Shown here piece by piece: positions 36,517 to 45,847 of a stretch of DNA of 64,000 nucleotides. Made by a program: the position numbers and the translations under genes. The DNA comes from Tsukamurella sputi (lineage in GTDB: Bacteria > Actinomycetota > Actinomycetes > Mycobacteriales > Mycobacteriaceae), in the NCBI RefSeq assembly GCF_007858445.1, contig NZ_VIGV01000007.1:79027-143026 (forward strand), read 5' to 3'. Below the pieces are notes generated by a model, which saw only the letters and a program-made list of their open reading frames with translations, ran no database searches and was not told the DNA's origin. Position 1 is the first letter of the stretch, and every line of letters starts with the position of its first letter.

Positions 36517-36872
36517 CCGACCAGGATATGTGCGCTTTCCCGGCCGTGCCGTCGAGGCGAGTTCGCTTGCCGCGAAAAACCCTTTGCCATCTTTCACCGC
36601 CGACTGTCATCGTGGGAGCCGGCACTGATCGGGGAGCGGCCGGAGCGGGATACCGCGACCGGTCCCGCGTGTTCGAACCGGCAGAACCGACTATGGCACG
36701 GCCTCTCGGGGCCCAGAGGGTTCGAGTCCCTCGCATGCCGACCCGCCGGGAGCGCGGGCGGCGGCGGCCCTGCGATGCCCCGGCCACTACCCGGGACATC
36801 CCGCCGTCGCCGCCCGCCCGGCGGTGCGGTGTCCCACGTAGGCCTCGGCGCCACCAGGAAAGGAGTACCACC

Positions 36873-37547
36873 GTGTTCATCGTGACCGCCGTCCGTGGCC
36901 GACGCATTGTCGTGCCGGTGGGCCGCCGCGCCGTCGAGTACCAGGACGGCGCCGCCGTCCGCGTCCTCGGAGCCGGCCCGCATCGGGTGCGTGCCGCGAA
37001 CGCCGTCGTGCCCGTGGTCGTCGCCGAACGACTGATCGCTGTGGCGCCGCAGGAGATCGTCACCGCGGAATCGGTACCCGTCCGGATGTCGATGACGCTG
37101 CGGGTCCGGGTCACTGACCCGGTGGCGTACCTCGAGCGGGCCGCGGACCCCGACGGCGTGCTGTACCTGGCCGCGCAGGTGGCGCTGCGCGAGGTGCTGG
37201 GCGGCATCGGTGTCGACGACCTGGTGCGCCGTACCGATGCGATCGACGGCGAGGCGTTGCGCACTCAGATGGGCGGTGCGGCCGAGACGGTGGGCGTGGA
37301 GGTGCTCGCGGTGGTGGTCAAGGACGTCGTGCTGCCGAGCGAGATCCGTCGCGCGGCGGTCGAACTCATCACCGCGAAGGCGCGCGGTGCGGCCCGGCTG
37401 GAGGAGGCGCGCTCCGAGACCGCCGCGCTGCGCGCGCTCGCGAACGCAGGCCGCATGCTCGACGCGTCACCGGCCCTCGCGCGGCTGCGCATGATCGAGG
37501 CCGCGCCGGCCGGTGCGAAGATCGTCTTCGGCGAGTCCGACCGATAG
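36873..37547 (+). CDS. SPFH/Band 7 (slipin-like) protein
   Basis: 224 residues from the GTG at 36873 behind AGGAAAGGAG. The sequence lacks the usual N-terminal membrane helix. The band 7 core is clear: VEYQDGAAVRVLGAGPHRV, RMSMTLRVRVTDPVAYLERA, then LREVLGGIGVDDLVRR and LPSEIRRAAVELITAKARGAARLEEARSETAALRALANAG. Members scaffold membrane domains; specific partner unknown. A gene for a NfeD-like partner is not adjacent. Confidence 0.82.
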   Translation: MFIVTAVRGRRIVVPVGRRAVEYQDGAAVRVLGAGPHRVRAANAVVPVVVAERLIAVAPQEIVTAESVPVRMSMTLRVRVTDPVAYLERAADPDGVLYLAAQVALREVLGGIGVDDLVRRTDAIDGEALRTQMGGAAETVGVEVLAVVVKDVVLPSEIRRAAVELITAKARGAARLEEARSETAALRALANAGRMLDASPALARLRMIEAAPAGAKIVFGESDR

Positions 37548-37588
37548 GGCTCCGCAGTGCCTGCGACGGGCCCGGTGCAAGCCACGGG

Positions 37589-38623
37589 TCAGTCGCTGAG
37601 CATGTCCTTGACCATCGGGACGACCTTCTCGCCGTAGAGGGAGATCGACTGCAGGAGGTCGTCGTGGGTCACAGGCTGGTCGTACTTGAGATCGAAGCGA
37701 TCGACGCCGAGGGCGCGGACCGTCGTTGCGATCCGCCGGGCGACCGTCTCCGGCGAGCCGAGGTACAGCGAGCCGGATTCGACCTCGCGCTCGAAGTCGC
37801 CGGGCGCGGGCGGCGGCCATCCGCGCTCCGCACCCATGCGGCGGCGCATCCGCAGCCAACCGTCGTGGACCAGCTCGCGGGCCAGATCGTCGGACTTGGC
37901 GACCAGTCCGGGTGAGTGCACCGCGATCGGCTGCGGCGCACCACCGAATTCGTTCTCGGCGCGGCGGAACAGGTCGGTGTACGCGGTGAAGCGCTCCGCC
38001 GGCCCGCCGATGATCGCCAGGAAGAGGCCGAAGCCGTAGCGGGCCGTGCGGACCACCGACTCGGGGCTGCCGCCGACGCCCACCCAGGCGCGGATGCCGT
38101 CCGCCGTCGCCGGGTACACGCGCTGCTCCGTGAGCGGGGCGCGAGTGGTCCCGGACCAGGTGACCGGTTCCTCGGTGAGGAGTGCGGCCAGCAGCTCCAG
38201 CTTCTCCTCGAAGAGGACCTCGTAGTCCTGCAGGTCGTAGCCGAACAAGGGGAAGGACTCCGTGAACGAGCCGCGCCCCGCGACGATCTCGGCACGGCCC
38301 TGCGAGACGGCGTCGAGCGTCGCGAAGCGCTCGTAGACGCGGACGGGGTCATCCGAGCTCAGGACCGTCACCGTGGAACCCAGGCGGATGGAGTCGGTGC
38401 GCGCCGCGATCGCCGCGAGCACCATCTCCGGGCTCGAGACGGCGAAGTCCGCACGGTGGTGCTCGCCGACGCCGAAGAAGTCGAGGCCCGCGCGGTCGGC
38501 CACGACGGCCTCCTCGACGAGGTCGCGGATCACCTGGGGATGGGGCAGCGGCTCGCCGTGGGCGTCCTTCGTGACGCCGCCGAACGTGTCCACTCCGAAC
38601 TCGGGAATCTTCATGTCAGTCAT
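37589..38623 (-). CDS. luciferase-like flavin-dependent monooxygenase
   Basis: 344 residues; TIM-barrel LLM signature in DFFGVGEHHRADF, IRLGSTVTVLSSDDPVRVYERFATLDAVSQGRAEIVAGRGSF (read as discrete blocks) and WVGVGGSPESV. Two ATGs (38623 and 38614) are possible. It is the last gene of a run of four organosulfur-type genes on the minus strand, so FMNH2-dependent attack on an organosulfur compound is plausible but not shown. Confidence 0.83.
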   Translation of the reverse strand: MTDMKIPEFGVDTFGGVTKDAHGEPLPHPQVIRDLVEEAVVADRAGLDFFGVGEHHRADFAVSSPEMVLAAIAARTDSIRLGSTVTVLSSDDPVRVYERFATLDAVSQGRAEIVAGRGSFTESFPLFGYDLQDYEVLFEEKLELLAALLTEEPVTWSGTTRAPLTEQRVYPATADGIRAWVGVGGSPESVVRTARYGFGLFLAIIGGPAERFTAYTDLFRRAENEFGGAPQPIAVHSPGLVAKSDDLARELVHDGWLRMRRRMGAERGWPPPAPGDFEREVESGSLYLGSPETVARRIATTVRALGVDRFDLKYDQPVTHDDLLQSISLYGEKVVPMVKDMLSD

Positions 38624-38666
38624 AGTACCCGGACAAACGGACTGAGGTCCGAATCTATTCCGGTGG

Positions 38667-39878
38667 TCAGACGACGCCGTGCAGCGGCGGACGCTCCTCG
38701 TTCAGGGTGAACCGGCCCAAGTGGTGGACCTTGTACCGCACCGGATCGTGCAGGGTGTGCGTGCGACCGTCGCGCCAGTACCGGTCGAGGCCCGCATCGC
38801 CCGCGGCGCTCCGGGTGCCGCTCACCTCGAACAGGGCGGCGGGCACCTCCGTCGCGGCACGATCGGCGAGCACCTTCGCGGTGGCCACGGCGAGGGAGGC
38901 CTCGGCGGCGGTGTCGGAGCCCAGGGTCGCGAAGGCTGCGTCCACCGCCCGTGCGGCGACGGTGAGCGCGGCCTCCGCGGCGCGGACCGTCACCGTCAGC
39001 TCGCCGAAGCGGTGGATCACGAGCGGATCGTCCTGCGCCCGATCGACCTCGGCCTCGAACCAGGGGCGTGACTTCGTGCGGACGAAGTCGGCCGCGGCCT
39101 CGAGTGCGCCGCGGGCGATTCCGGTGTCGATCGCGACGTGCAGCAGCTGCGCGAAGGCGCCGTAGCCGGTGGGCTCGGACACCGCGGCGGAGCGGGTGAA
39201 GACCGCGTCGAGCGGTACGGCGACATCGTCGAACCGGACGGTGCCGCTCCCGGTGGTCCTCTGTCCCAATCCGTTCCAGTCGTCGGCGATGGAGACCCCC
39301 GGTGTGTCCGCCGGAACGAAGGCGATCACCTGGTCCCCGGAGTCCGCGTCTCGCGCGAGCACGGCCAGGAGATGTGCGTACGGTGAGCCCGTGCAGTAGA
39401 ACTTCTCGCCGTCGAGATGTGCGCCGTCCGCGGTGCGCGTGAGCGTGGTGGCCACGTCGGCCACCGTCTTCCCGCCCCGCTCGGACTGTGCGTTGGCGAT
39501 CCGCGCACCGTCGAGCACCTGTCCGAAGATCCTGCGCTGCAACGCCTCCGGGCCAGCCAGGCGCAGTGCGGTGAGATACACGTAGTGGCTGTGGGGGATC
39601 TGCGCGAGCGAGCCGTCGGCGGTGGCGACCGTCCGGAAGACCTCGGCGACGACGGACGGCGGCAGATCGGGTCCGCCGAAACGGGCCGGCACCGTCAGCG
39701 CGAACAGCCCTGCGTCGGAGAGGTATTCGACCTCCGCGTGCGGCAGGCGTCGCTCGCGGTCGCGTTCGGCTGCACCGTCGGCGAACCGCGCCGCGAGCTC
39801 GCGCGCCGCGTCGACGGCGGCCTCGGCGGAGTCGATCGCCGCGGCGGGCCGCGAGTCGACTACCTGCGCGACAGTCAC
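38667..39878 (-). CDS. sfnB: SfnB-family acyl-CoA-dehydrogenase-like oxidoreductase
   Basis: 403 residues from the GTG at 39878, which overlaps the sfnG stop (GTGA). Acyl-CoA dehydrogenase fold with NAQSERGGKTVADVATTLT, YCTGSPYAHLLAVLARDA and DDWNGLGQRTTGSGTV, the pattern of SfnB/DszC-like monooxygenases. Such proteins act in sulfone and sulfur-compound utilisation. The neighbouring monooxygenases support a sulfur role. Confidence 0.82.
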   Translation of the reverse strand: MTVAQVVDSRPAAAIDSAEAAVDAARELAARFADGAAERDRERRLPHAEVEYLSDAGLFALTVPARFGGPDLPPSVVAEVFRTVATADGSLAQIPHSHYVYLTALRLAGPEALQRRIFGQVLDGARIANAQSERGGKTVADVATTLTRTADGAHLDGEKFYCTGSPYAHLLAVLARDADSGDQVIAFVPADTPGVSIADDWNGLGQRTTGSGTVRFDDVAVPLDAVFTRSAAVSEPTGYGAFAQLLHVAIDTGIARGALEAAADFVRTKSRPWFEAEVDRAQDDPLVIHRFGELTVTVRAAEAALTVAARAVDAAFATLGSDTAAEASLAVATAKVLADRAATEVPAALFEVSGTRSAAGDAGLDRYWRDGRTHTLHDPVRYKVHHLGRFTLNEERPPLHGVV

Positions 39879-40984
39879 GCCAGCGCCTCGGATCGGCTCG
39901 CCTCGATCTCGCGGACCAGCGGCAGCACCTTCTCGCCGAAGTACTCGATCTCCTCCTGGAAGTGCAGGAAACCGCCGAGGATGAGGTCGACGCCGAGCTC
40001 CTTGTACGCGACGATCCGCTCCGCGACCTGCTCCGGAGTGCCGATGAGCTGGGTGCGGAAGCCGTCGTTGTACTGCACGAGATCCTCGAACGAGGAGTCC
40101 GCCCACATTCCGCGGCCGTCGGAGGTGGACTTGCCGGCCTGCTGCACCGCGTCGCGGAAGCCCTCGACGGCGGGCTTGTTCGCCTTCTCGACGATCTCGC
40201 GCAGGGTGTCCCGCGCCTCCTTCTCGGTGTCGCGGGCGATGATGAAGCCGTTGAGCCCGAACTTCACCTCGCGCTGCGCCTCGCGGGCGACGCGACGCAG
40301 ATCGTCGAGCTGGTCGGTGACGCCGTCGAAGTCCTTGCCGTTGGAGAAGTACCAGTCGGCGTACTTCCCGCCGTTGATCCGCGCGGCCGATGAGTTGCCG
40401 CCCTGGAAGAGCTCGGGATTCGGGCGCTCGGGAGTGTTGAGCGGCTTGGGCTTGAGGGTGAAGTCGCGGATCCGGTAGAAGTCGCCGCCGAAGTCGACGT
40501 TGTCCTCGGTCCAGATCTTGCGGATCACCTCGAGGAACTCGGCGCTGCGACGGTAGCGCTCGTCGTGCTCGAGCCAGGGCTCGCCGAGGGCCTTGAACTC
40601 GCCGGCGAACCAGCCCGAGACGACGTTGATCGCGAACCGGCCGTTCGACAGGTGGTCCGCGGTGGCGCCGAACTTCGCGAGGACGGCGGGATGCCACAGG
40701 CCGGGGTGCACGGCGGCGATGACCTTGAGCTTCTCCGTCGCTCCGAGAAGGGCGAGGCTGAAGGAGGTGGACTCGTGCTGGTACTCGGCGCCGTAGCTGG
40801 CCATGTACCGCACCTGCGAGAGCGCGTACTCGAAGCCCACGCGCTCCGCGGTCTGGGCGAGCTTCTTGTTGTACTCGAAGTCCCAGTTCGTGCGCTGCTC
40901 GATGTCACTGGTGACCAGTCCGCCCGAGACGTTGGGCACCCAGTAGGCGAACTTGATCTCGTCGGCGATCTTCTCGGTGGTCAT
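39875..40984 (-). CDS. sfnG: dimethylsulfone monooxygenase SfnG
   Basis: 369 residues from the ATG at 40984. LLM-family FMNH2-dependent enzyme that converts dimethylsulfone to methanesulfinate. Recognisable blocks are FAYWVPNVSGGLVTSDIEQRT, YGAEYQHESTSFSL, RFAINVVSGWFAGEFKALGEPW and FQGGNSSAARINGGKYADWYF. Overlaps sfnB by 4 bases. Confidence 0.88.
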   Translation of the reverse strand: MTTEKIADEIKFAYWVPNVSGGLVTSDIEQRTNWDFEYNKKLAQTAERVGFEYALSQVRYMASYGAEYQHESTSFSLALLGATEKLKVIAAVHPGLWHPAVLAKFGATADHLSNGRFAINVVSGWFAGEFKALGEPWLEHDERYRRSAEFLEVIRKIWTEDNVDFGGDFYRIRDFTLKPKPLNTPERPNPELFQGGNSSAARINGGKYADWYFSNGKDFDGVTDQLDDLRRVAREAQREVKFGLNGFIIARDTEKEARDTLREIVEKANKPAVEGFRDAVQQAGKSTSDGRGMWADSSFEDLVQYNDGFRTQLIGTPEQVAERIVAYKELGVDLILGGFLHFQEEIEYFGEKVLPLVREIEASRSEALA

Positions 40985-41012
40985 GCGGAGTCCTTCGGGT
41001 CGGCGAACCGGG

Positions 41013-42197
41013 CTAGGAGGTCGGGGACATGTCGGGCAGGAAGGCGCCGCGCACGGGCTCCGACGGTGCGCCGGAGGCGTTGAGGAGGCCGCGTGCCGCG
41101 AGGCGGGGCCGGACACCCTCGCCGAAGTGGTAGGCCTCCTCCAGGTGCGGGTACCCGGAGAGGATGAAGTGATCGATGCCCAGGGCCGCGTACTCGGCGA
41201 TGAGGTCGGCGACCTCGTCGTGCGAGCCGACGAGCGCCGTGCCTGCGCCGCCGCGGACGAGGCCGACGCCGGTCCACAGGCCCGGGTAGACCTGCAGCGA
41301 CCGGGCGTCCGCGGCCTCGTCGAAGGCCGCTCCGCCGCCGTGCAGCTCGCGCATCAGGCGCTGCCCTTCGGACTCGCTCTTCGCGAGGTTCGCCTGTGCT
41401 GCGCGGACGGTCGCCGGGTCCAGGTTGCCGAGGAGGCGGTTCGCCTCGGCCCAGGCCTCCTCGCTGGTGTCGCGCGAGATCACGTGCAGCCGGATGCCGT
41501 ACGTCAGGGTCCGACCCTGGGCGGCGGCCAGGCCGCGCACCCAGTCGAGCTTCTTCGCGACCTGCGCCGGCGGCTCGCCCCAGGTGAGGTACGTGTCCGC
41601 GTACTTCGCCGCGACGTCGCCCGCCGCGGGGGAACTGCCGCCGAAGAAGATCGGCGGAGCCGGATCGGGGCGCCGGGCGAGGACCGCGCCTTCGGTCGTC
41701 AGATGCTCACCGTGGAAGCTCACCGGCTCGGACGAGGTCCACAGTCGCTGGGTGATGTCGAGGAACTCGCCGCACCGGGCGTAGCGCTCCTCCTTGCTCA
41801 AGGTGTCACCGAAGGCGCGCTGCTCCGAGGACTCGCCGCCGGTGACGACGTTGAGGAGAACGCGTCCGCCGGACTGCCACTGCAGCGTGCTGGCCATCTG
41901 CGCCGACAGAAGGGGGCTGACCAGTCCTGGACGGAGCGCGACGAGGAACTTGAGCTTCTGCGTGGCCTCGGTGAGCAGGGCGGCGGTGAGCCAGGCGTCC
42001 TCGCACCACAGGCCGGTGGGGATGAGGACCGCTTCGAACTCGTTCGCCTCCGCGGCCAGCGCGAGTTGCTTGAGGTAGTGCAGGTTCGCCGGCCGGTCGC
42101 CGCTCATCGAGCTGCCGTGTCCGCCCGCCATGAGGTTCCGGGAGTCGCCGTACGTAGGCAGGAACCAGTGAAGGTGGAGGGGGTTCGGCGAGCTCAC
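41013..42197 (-). CDS. alkanesulfonate monooxygenase, SsuD-like
   Basis: 394 residues from the GTG at 42197 (GGAAGG 5 bases upstream); the frame is open another 27 codons. LLM family: LHWFLPTYGDSRNL, IPTGLWCEDAWL, RPGLVSPLLSAQMASTLQW, RVLLNVVTGGESSEQRAFGD, FGGSSPAAGDVAAKYADTYLTWGEP. This matches SsuD/FMNH2 alkanesulfonate monooxygenases that release sulfite. First gene of the four-gene run; no ssuE reductase or transporter is visible nearby. Confidence 0.85.
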   Translation of the reverse strand: MSSPNPLHLHWFLPTYGDSRNLMAGGHGSSMSGDRPANLHYLKQLALAAEANEFEAVLIPTGLWCEDAWLTAALLTEATQKLKFLVALRPGLVSPLLSAQMASTLQWQSGGRVLLNVVTGGESSEQRAFGDTLSKEERYARCGEFLDITQRLWTSSEPVSFHGEHLTTEGAVLARRPDPAPPIFFGGSSPAAGDVAAKYADTYLTWGEPPAQVAKKLDWVRGLAAAQGRTLTYGIRLHVISRDTSEEAWAEANRLLGNLDPATVRAAQANLAKSESEGQRLMRELHGGGAAFDEAADARSLQVYPGLWTGVGLVRGGAGTALVGSHDEVADLIAEYAALGIDHFILSGYPHLEEAYHFGEGVRPRLAARGLLNASGAPSEPVRGAFLPDMSPTS

Positions 42198-42360
42198 GGC
42201 GGCCTTCCGTCGATGGGTCGGGTACGAAGCGCAAGTCCACCACCACGGTGCCGCGGGGGCCAGGTTTCGACTCGTCATGCGTCGAACGTGCGGAGCTACC
42301 GGTCAGTAGCTAAGCTAGGGAAAGTGTTACTTAGAGTTTCGTAGTGAAATGAGGTGTCGA

Positions 42361-45300
42361 ATGTCCATTGAGGCAATGCAGGGTAGCGATCCCGCGGTCA
42401 CCGGCTCCGAGGTGAAAGGCCAGGCCGAGGCGCAGGCCGAGCGGCTTCCCCAGGTGATCGAGCGGGTCTTCGCCCGGTTCACCGACCGTCCGGCGTTCGC
42501 CACCCGGGACGGAGGTCCCCGGGGCCCGTACGTCACGGTCTCCTACGGCGACATCTGGCGACGGGTCAGCGCGTTGGCGGCAGCATGGCAGAGCGAGCTG
42601 GCGGTGGGCGACTTCGTCGCGATCCTCGGCTTCACCAGTGCCGACTTCGTCACCGTCGACCTCGCTACCACGCTGCTGGGCGCCCCGAACGTTCCTCTGC
42701 AGGCCGGCGCCCCGGCCGCGCGCATCGCCGCCATCCTCGACGAGACCAGGCCGAAGATCTTCGCCGTCAGCGCCGATCAGGTCTCTCTCGCGAAGCAGGC
42801 CCTCGCCGAGTCCGCGGCGACGCCGCGCGTCGTGGTCTTCGACGGTGAGCACTCCGGCTACGAGGGGCTCGAGGCCGACATCCTCGCCGGCGAAGCGCTG
42901 CCCGCGCCCGCACTCTTCGAGCCCGAGCCGGGGACGGATCCGCTCGTCACGCTGATCTACACGTCCGGCAGCACGGGTACGCCGAAGGGCGCGATGTACA
43001 CCGAGCAGCTCGTCGCCGACGCCTGGCTCAAGGTCGACAGCATCGTCGACGTCGACCTGCCGTCCGAATCGCTGCTCCACTTCCTGCCGATGAGCCACAT
43101 GTACGGGCGCAACTGGCTGATCGCCGGTCTGGCCTCGGGAGGTACCGGGTACTTCGCCGGTGCGCCCGACATGTCGACACTGTTCGACGACCTCGCCGCC
43201 GCACGTCCCACCGCGATCGGCCTCGTGCCCCGGGTGTGCGAGCTGATCCACCAGCGTTTCCTGGCCCTCGAAGCGGAGACCGACACGGAGACCGCACGCG
43301 TCGAACTGCGCGATCGAGTGCTCGGCGGTCGTCTCCAGGCCGCGATGTGCGGCAGTGCCGCGCTGTCCGCCGAACTGCAGACGTTCATGGAGTGGCTGCT
43401 GGGCATCGACATCCAGATCGGCTACGGGTCCACGGAGGCGGGCGGCGTCACCCGTGACGGCGTGATCGCGCGACCGCCGGTGACCGAGTACAAGCTCATC
43501 GACGTCCCCGAACTCGGCTACTTCGTCACCGACTCGCCCCATCCGCGGGGCGAACTCCTGGTGAAGTCGACTCAGCTCATCCCCGGGTACTACAACTCCG
43601 ACAAGCGTATCCGCGACGACGAGGGCTTCTACCGCACCGGCGACGTCATGGCCGAGCTCGCGCCGGACCGTCTCGAGTACGTCGACCGTCGCAGCAATGT
43701 GATCAAGCTGGCGCAGGGCGAATTCGTGCCGATCGCGCAGCTCGAGGCCACGTACGCCGCCGGTCGTGATGTGCACCAGATCTTCCTGTACGGCAGCAGT
43801 GAGCGTTCGTACCTCCTCGGCGTGGTGGTGCCCTCGCCCGGACCCGAGGGGGAGACCGACGCCGAGGCACGCACGCGCGTGCTCGACGGTCTCGCGGCGA
43901 TCGCCCGGGAGAACGACCTCGCGGGCTACGAGCTGCCACGCGACGTCATCATCGAGCGCGAGCCCTTCTCCCAGGAGAACGGCCTGCGATCGGGTATCGG
44001 CAAGCTCGTGCGCCCGGCTCTCAATGCGCGGTACGGCGCCGAGCTCGCCGCCCTGTACGACGCAGCCGAGGAACGTCGTCGCGCGGGCCTGCGCGACCTC
44101 GACACCGGTGCGTCCGTGGCGGACACCGTCGTGCGCGCCGCCGCCCTGACGCTCGGGGTCCTCCCCGAGGAACTCGACGCGCAGACCCGGTTCGTGGATC
44201 TCGGCGGCGACTCGCTCTCCGCGTTGTCGCTGGCCACCACGCTGGAGGGGCTCTACGACCTGCCCGTGCCGGTGCAGACGATCGTCGGGCCCACCGCGAC
44301 CCTGGGTGGTGTGATCGAGCACATCGAGGCGGCGCAGGCGGGCGTACTCAGCGCCCCGACCGCGGCCACGATCCATGGCGCCGACGCGCAGATCGCCCGC
44401 GCCTCCGACTTGACGTTGGATCGATTCGTCGACCCGGAGCTGCTGGCGGCGGCACCGTCGACGCCCGCGCCGCACGGTGAACCCTCGACGGTCCTGGTCA
44501 CGGGTGCGACGGGGTATCTCGGCCGGTTCCTGCTACTCGAGTGGTTGCGGCGCGTCGCGCGGCACGACGGAACGGTCGTCGCTCTGGTTCGCGGCGCCGA
44601 CGCCGACGACGCGCGTCGCCGCGTCTTCGACGCGATCGGGACCTCCGATCCCGCGCTCACCGCGGAGTTCGCGAGCCTTGCCGAGCGTCATCTCGAGGTC
44701 GTCGTCGGCGACTTCGGTGCGCCGTCCCTCGGCCTCGACGGCCCGACCTGGGATCGCCTCGCGGACAGCGTGGATCACGTGGTCCACTGCGGCGCCATGG
44801 TCAACCACGTCCTGCCCTACGATCAGCTGTTCGGTCCGAACGTGGTCGGCACCGCGGAGATCGCACGCCTCGCGATCACCGTGCGGCGCAAATCGATCGA
44901 CTACGTCTCGACGGTCGCCGTAGTCCCGCAGGACGACGGCCGCCTGCTGGTCGAGGACGACGACGTCCGCGTCGCGGGCGCCGAGCGCAGGATCGGTGCG
45001 GACGCCTACGCCAACGGCTATGCGGTGAGCAAGTGGGCGGGCGAAGTGCTGCTCCGCGAGGCCTCCGATCTCGCCGGGCTCCCGGTACGGGTCTTCCGCT
45101 CAGACATGATCCTGGCGCACAGTCGTTTCCGCGGCCAGTACAACCCGGTGGACCAGTTCACCCGGCTGCTCCTGAGCATCGCCGAAACGGGGCTCGCGCC
45201 CGCCTCCTTCTCCGCCGACCCGACCGGCCCGCGGGCGCACTACGACGGCCTGCCGGTCGATTTCACCGCCGAGTCGATCGTCACCCTCGGGGCGGCCGGA

Positions 45301-45666
45301 CGCGAGGGATTCCGGACCTTCCACCTCCTCAACGTCGACGAGGGCGGGGCCGGGCTGGACGACTTCGTCGACTGGATCGCCGAGGATCGTCCGATCGAGC
45401 GTGTGGCCGACTACGCCGAGTGGTTCTCCCGGTTCGAGACCGCGTTGCGAGAACTCCCCGCGGAGGACCGTCAGCGGTCGGTGCTGCCGCTGCTGCACTC
45501 CTTCGCGAACCCCACCCCGGCCGGTGCGGGAATCGCACTCAGTGCCGACCGCTTCCGCGATGCAGTGCGGGAGGAGAAGATCGGTACGGGTGACATCCCC
45601 GGCCTCGACCGCGCATTGATCGAGCGCTACCTCGACGGATTCGTCGCCGCCGGGTGGCTCGCGTAG
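42361..45666 (+). CDS. car: carboxylic acid reductase (CAR)
   Basis: 1101-residue three-domain enzyme reducing carboxylates to aldehydes with ATP and NADPH. The adenylation domain contains YTSGSTGTPKGAM (about 200-212). The carrier domain has LGGDSLS (about 613-619) with the serine that takes phosphopantetheine. The reductase domain has TGATGYLGRF (about 714) and YANGYAVSKWAGE (about 882). Requires a phosphopantetheinyl transferase, not in this window. Start chosen at the ATG at 42361; an ATG 12 bases upstream is also in frame. CTAAG/CTTAG arms at 42310-42334 may be part of the promoter. The N-terminus resembles known Tsukamurella/Mycobacteriales CARs. Confidence 0.96.
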   Translation: MSIEAMQGSDPAVTGSEVKGQAEAQAERLPQVIERVFARFTDRPAFATRDGGPRGPYVTVSYGDIWRRVSALAAAWQSELAVGDFVAILGFTSADFVTVDLATTLLGAPNVPLQAGAPAARIAAILDETRPKIFAVSADQVSLAKQALAESAATPRVVVFDGEHSGYEGLEADILAGEALPAPALFEPEPGTDPLVTLIYTSGSTGTPKGAMYTEQLVADAWLKVDSIVDVDLPSESLLHFLPMSHMYGRNWLIAGLASGGTGYFAGAPDMSTLFDDLAAARPTAIGLVPRVCELIHQRFLALEAETDTETARVELRDRVLGGRLQAAMCGSAALSAELQTFMEWLLGIDIQIGYGSTEAGGVTRDGVIARPPVTEYKLIDVPELGYFVTDSPHPRGELLVKSTQLIPGYYNSDKRIRDDEGFYRTGDVMAELAPDRLEYVDRRSNVIKLAQGEFVPIAQLEATYAAGRDVHQIFLYGSSERSYLLGVVVPSPGPEGETDAEARTRVLDGLAAIARENDLAGYELPRDVIIEREPFSQENGLRSGIGKLVRPALNARYGAELAALYDAAEERRRAGLRDLDTGASVADTVVRAAALTLGVLPEELDAQTRFVDLGGDSLSALSLATTLEGLYDLPVPVQTIVGPTATLGGVIEHIEAAQAGVLSAPTAATIHGADAQIARASDLTLDRFVDPELLAAAPSTPAPHGEPSTVLVTGATGYLGRFLLLEWLRRVARHDGTVVALVRGADADDARRRVFDAIGTSDPALTAEFASLAERHLEVVVGDFGAPSLGLDGPTWDRLADSVDHVVHCGAMVNHVLPYDQLFGPNVVGTAEIARLAITVRRKSIDYVSTVAVVPQDDGRLLVEDDDVRVAGAERRIGADAYANGYAVSKWAGEVLLREASDLAGLPVRVFRSDMILAHSRFRGQYNPVDQFTRLLLSIAETGLAPASFSADPTGPRAHYDGLPVDFTAESIVTLGAAGREGFRTFHLLNVDEGGAGLDDFVDWIAEDRPIERVADYAEWFSRFETALRELPAEDRQRSVLPLLHSFANPTPAGAGIALSADRFRDAVREEKIGTGDIPGLDRALIERYLDGFVAAGWLA

Positions 45667-45679
45667 AGCTGCCACCCCG

Positions 45680-45709
45680 GGGCCCGTCGCCGGAAGCGGC
45701 GACGGGCCC
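45680..45709. terminator. hairpin terminator after car
   Basis: A 13-bp stem (45680-45692 with 45697-45709), loop GAAG, starting 14 bases after the car stop and followed by GTTCT. Confidence 0.75.
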
Positions 45710-45847
45710 GTTCTCCACAAGTAAGCGTACGAAACGTGTTTCATCCACAGGTCCCGCTCCGGACGGCCTCCGGGGCGGGACCGACGCGTGACACTCGTCG
45801 ACGACGGCCGGGAACCGCCGGTCGCGGCATCGACGAGGAGGGGCGCC

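Noticed and set aside
36666-36739. tRNA-like segment before the SPFH gene: T-arm GAGGG-TTCGAGT-CCCTC with a 7-base 3' acceptor at the correct 74-nt spacing
   Set aside because: No D-arm or credible 7-base anticodon loop forms, and the acceptor has a mismatch and two wobbles. At best a decayed tRNA; not annotated.
42198-42278. Possible leader peptide with three tryptophans and a cysteine before the SsuD-like gene
   Set aside because: The frame runs without a stop into the SsuD-like protein, so it would be an N-terminal extension, not a separate leader; the GTG at 42197 has the better ribosome site.
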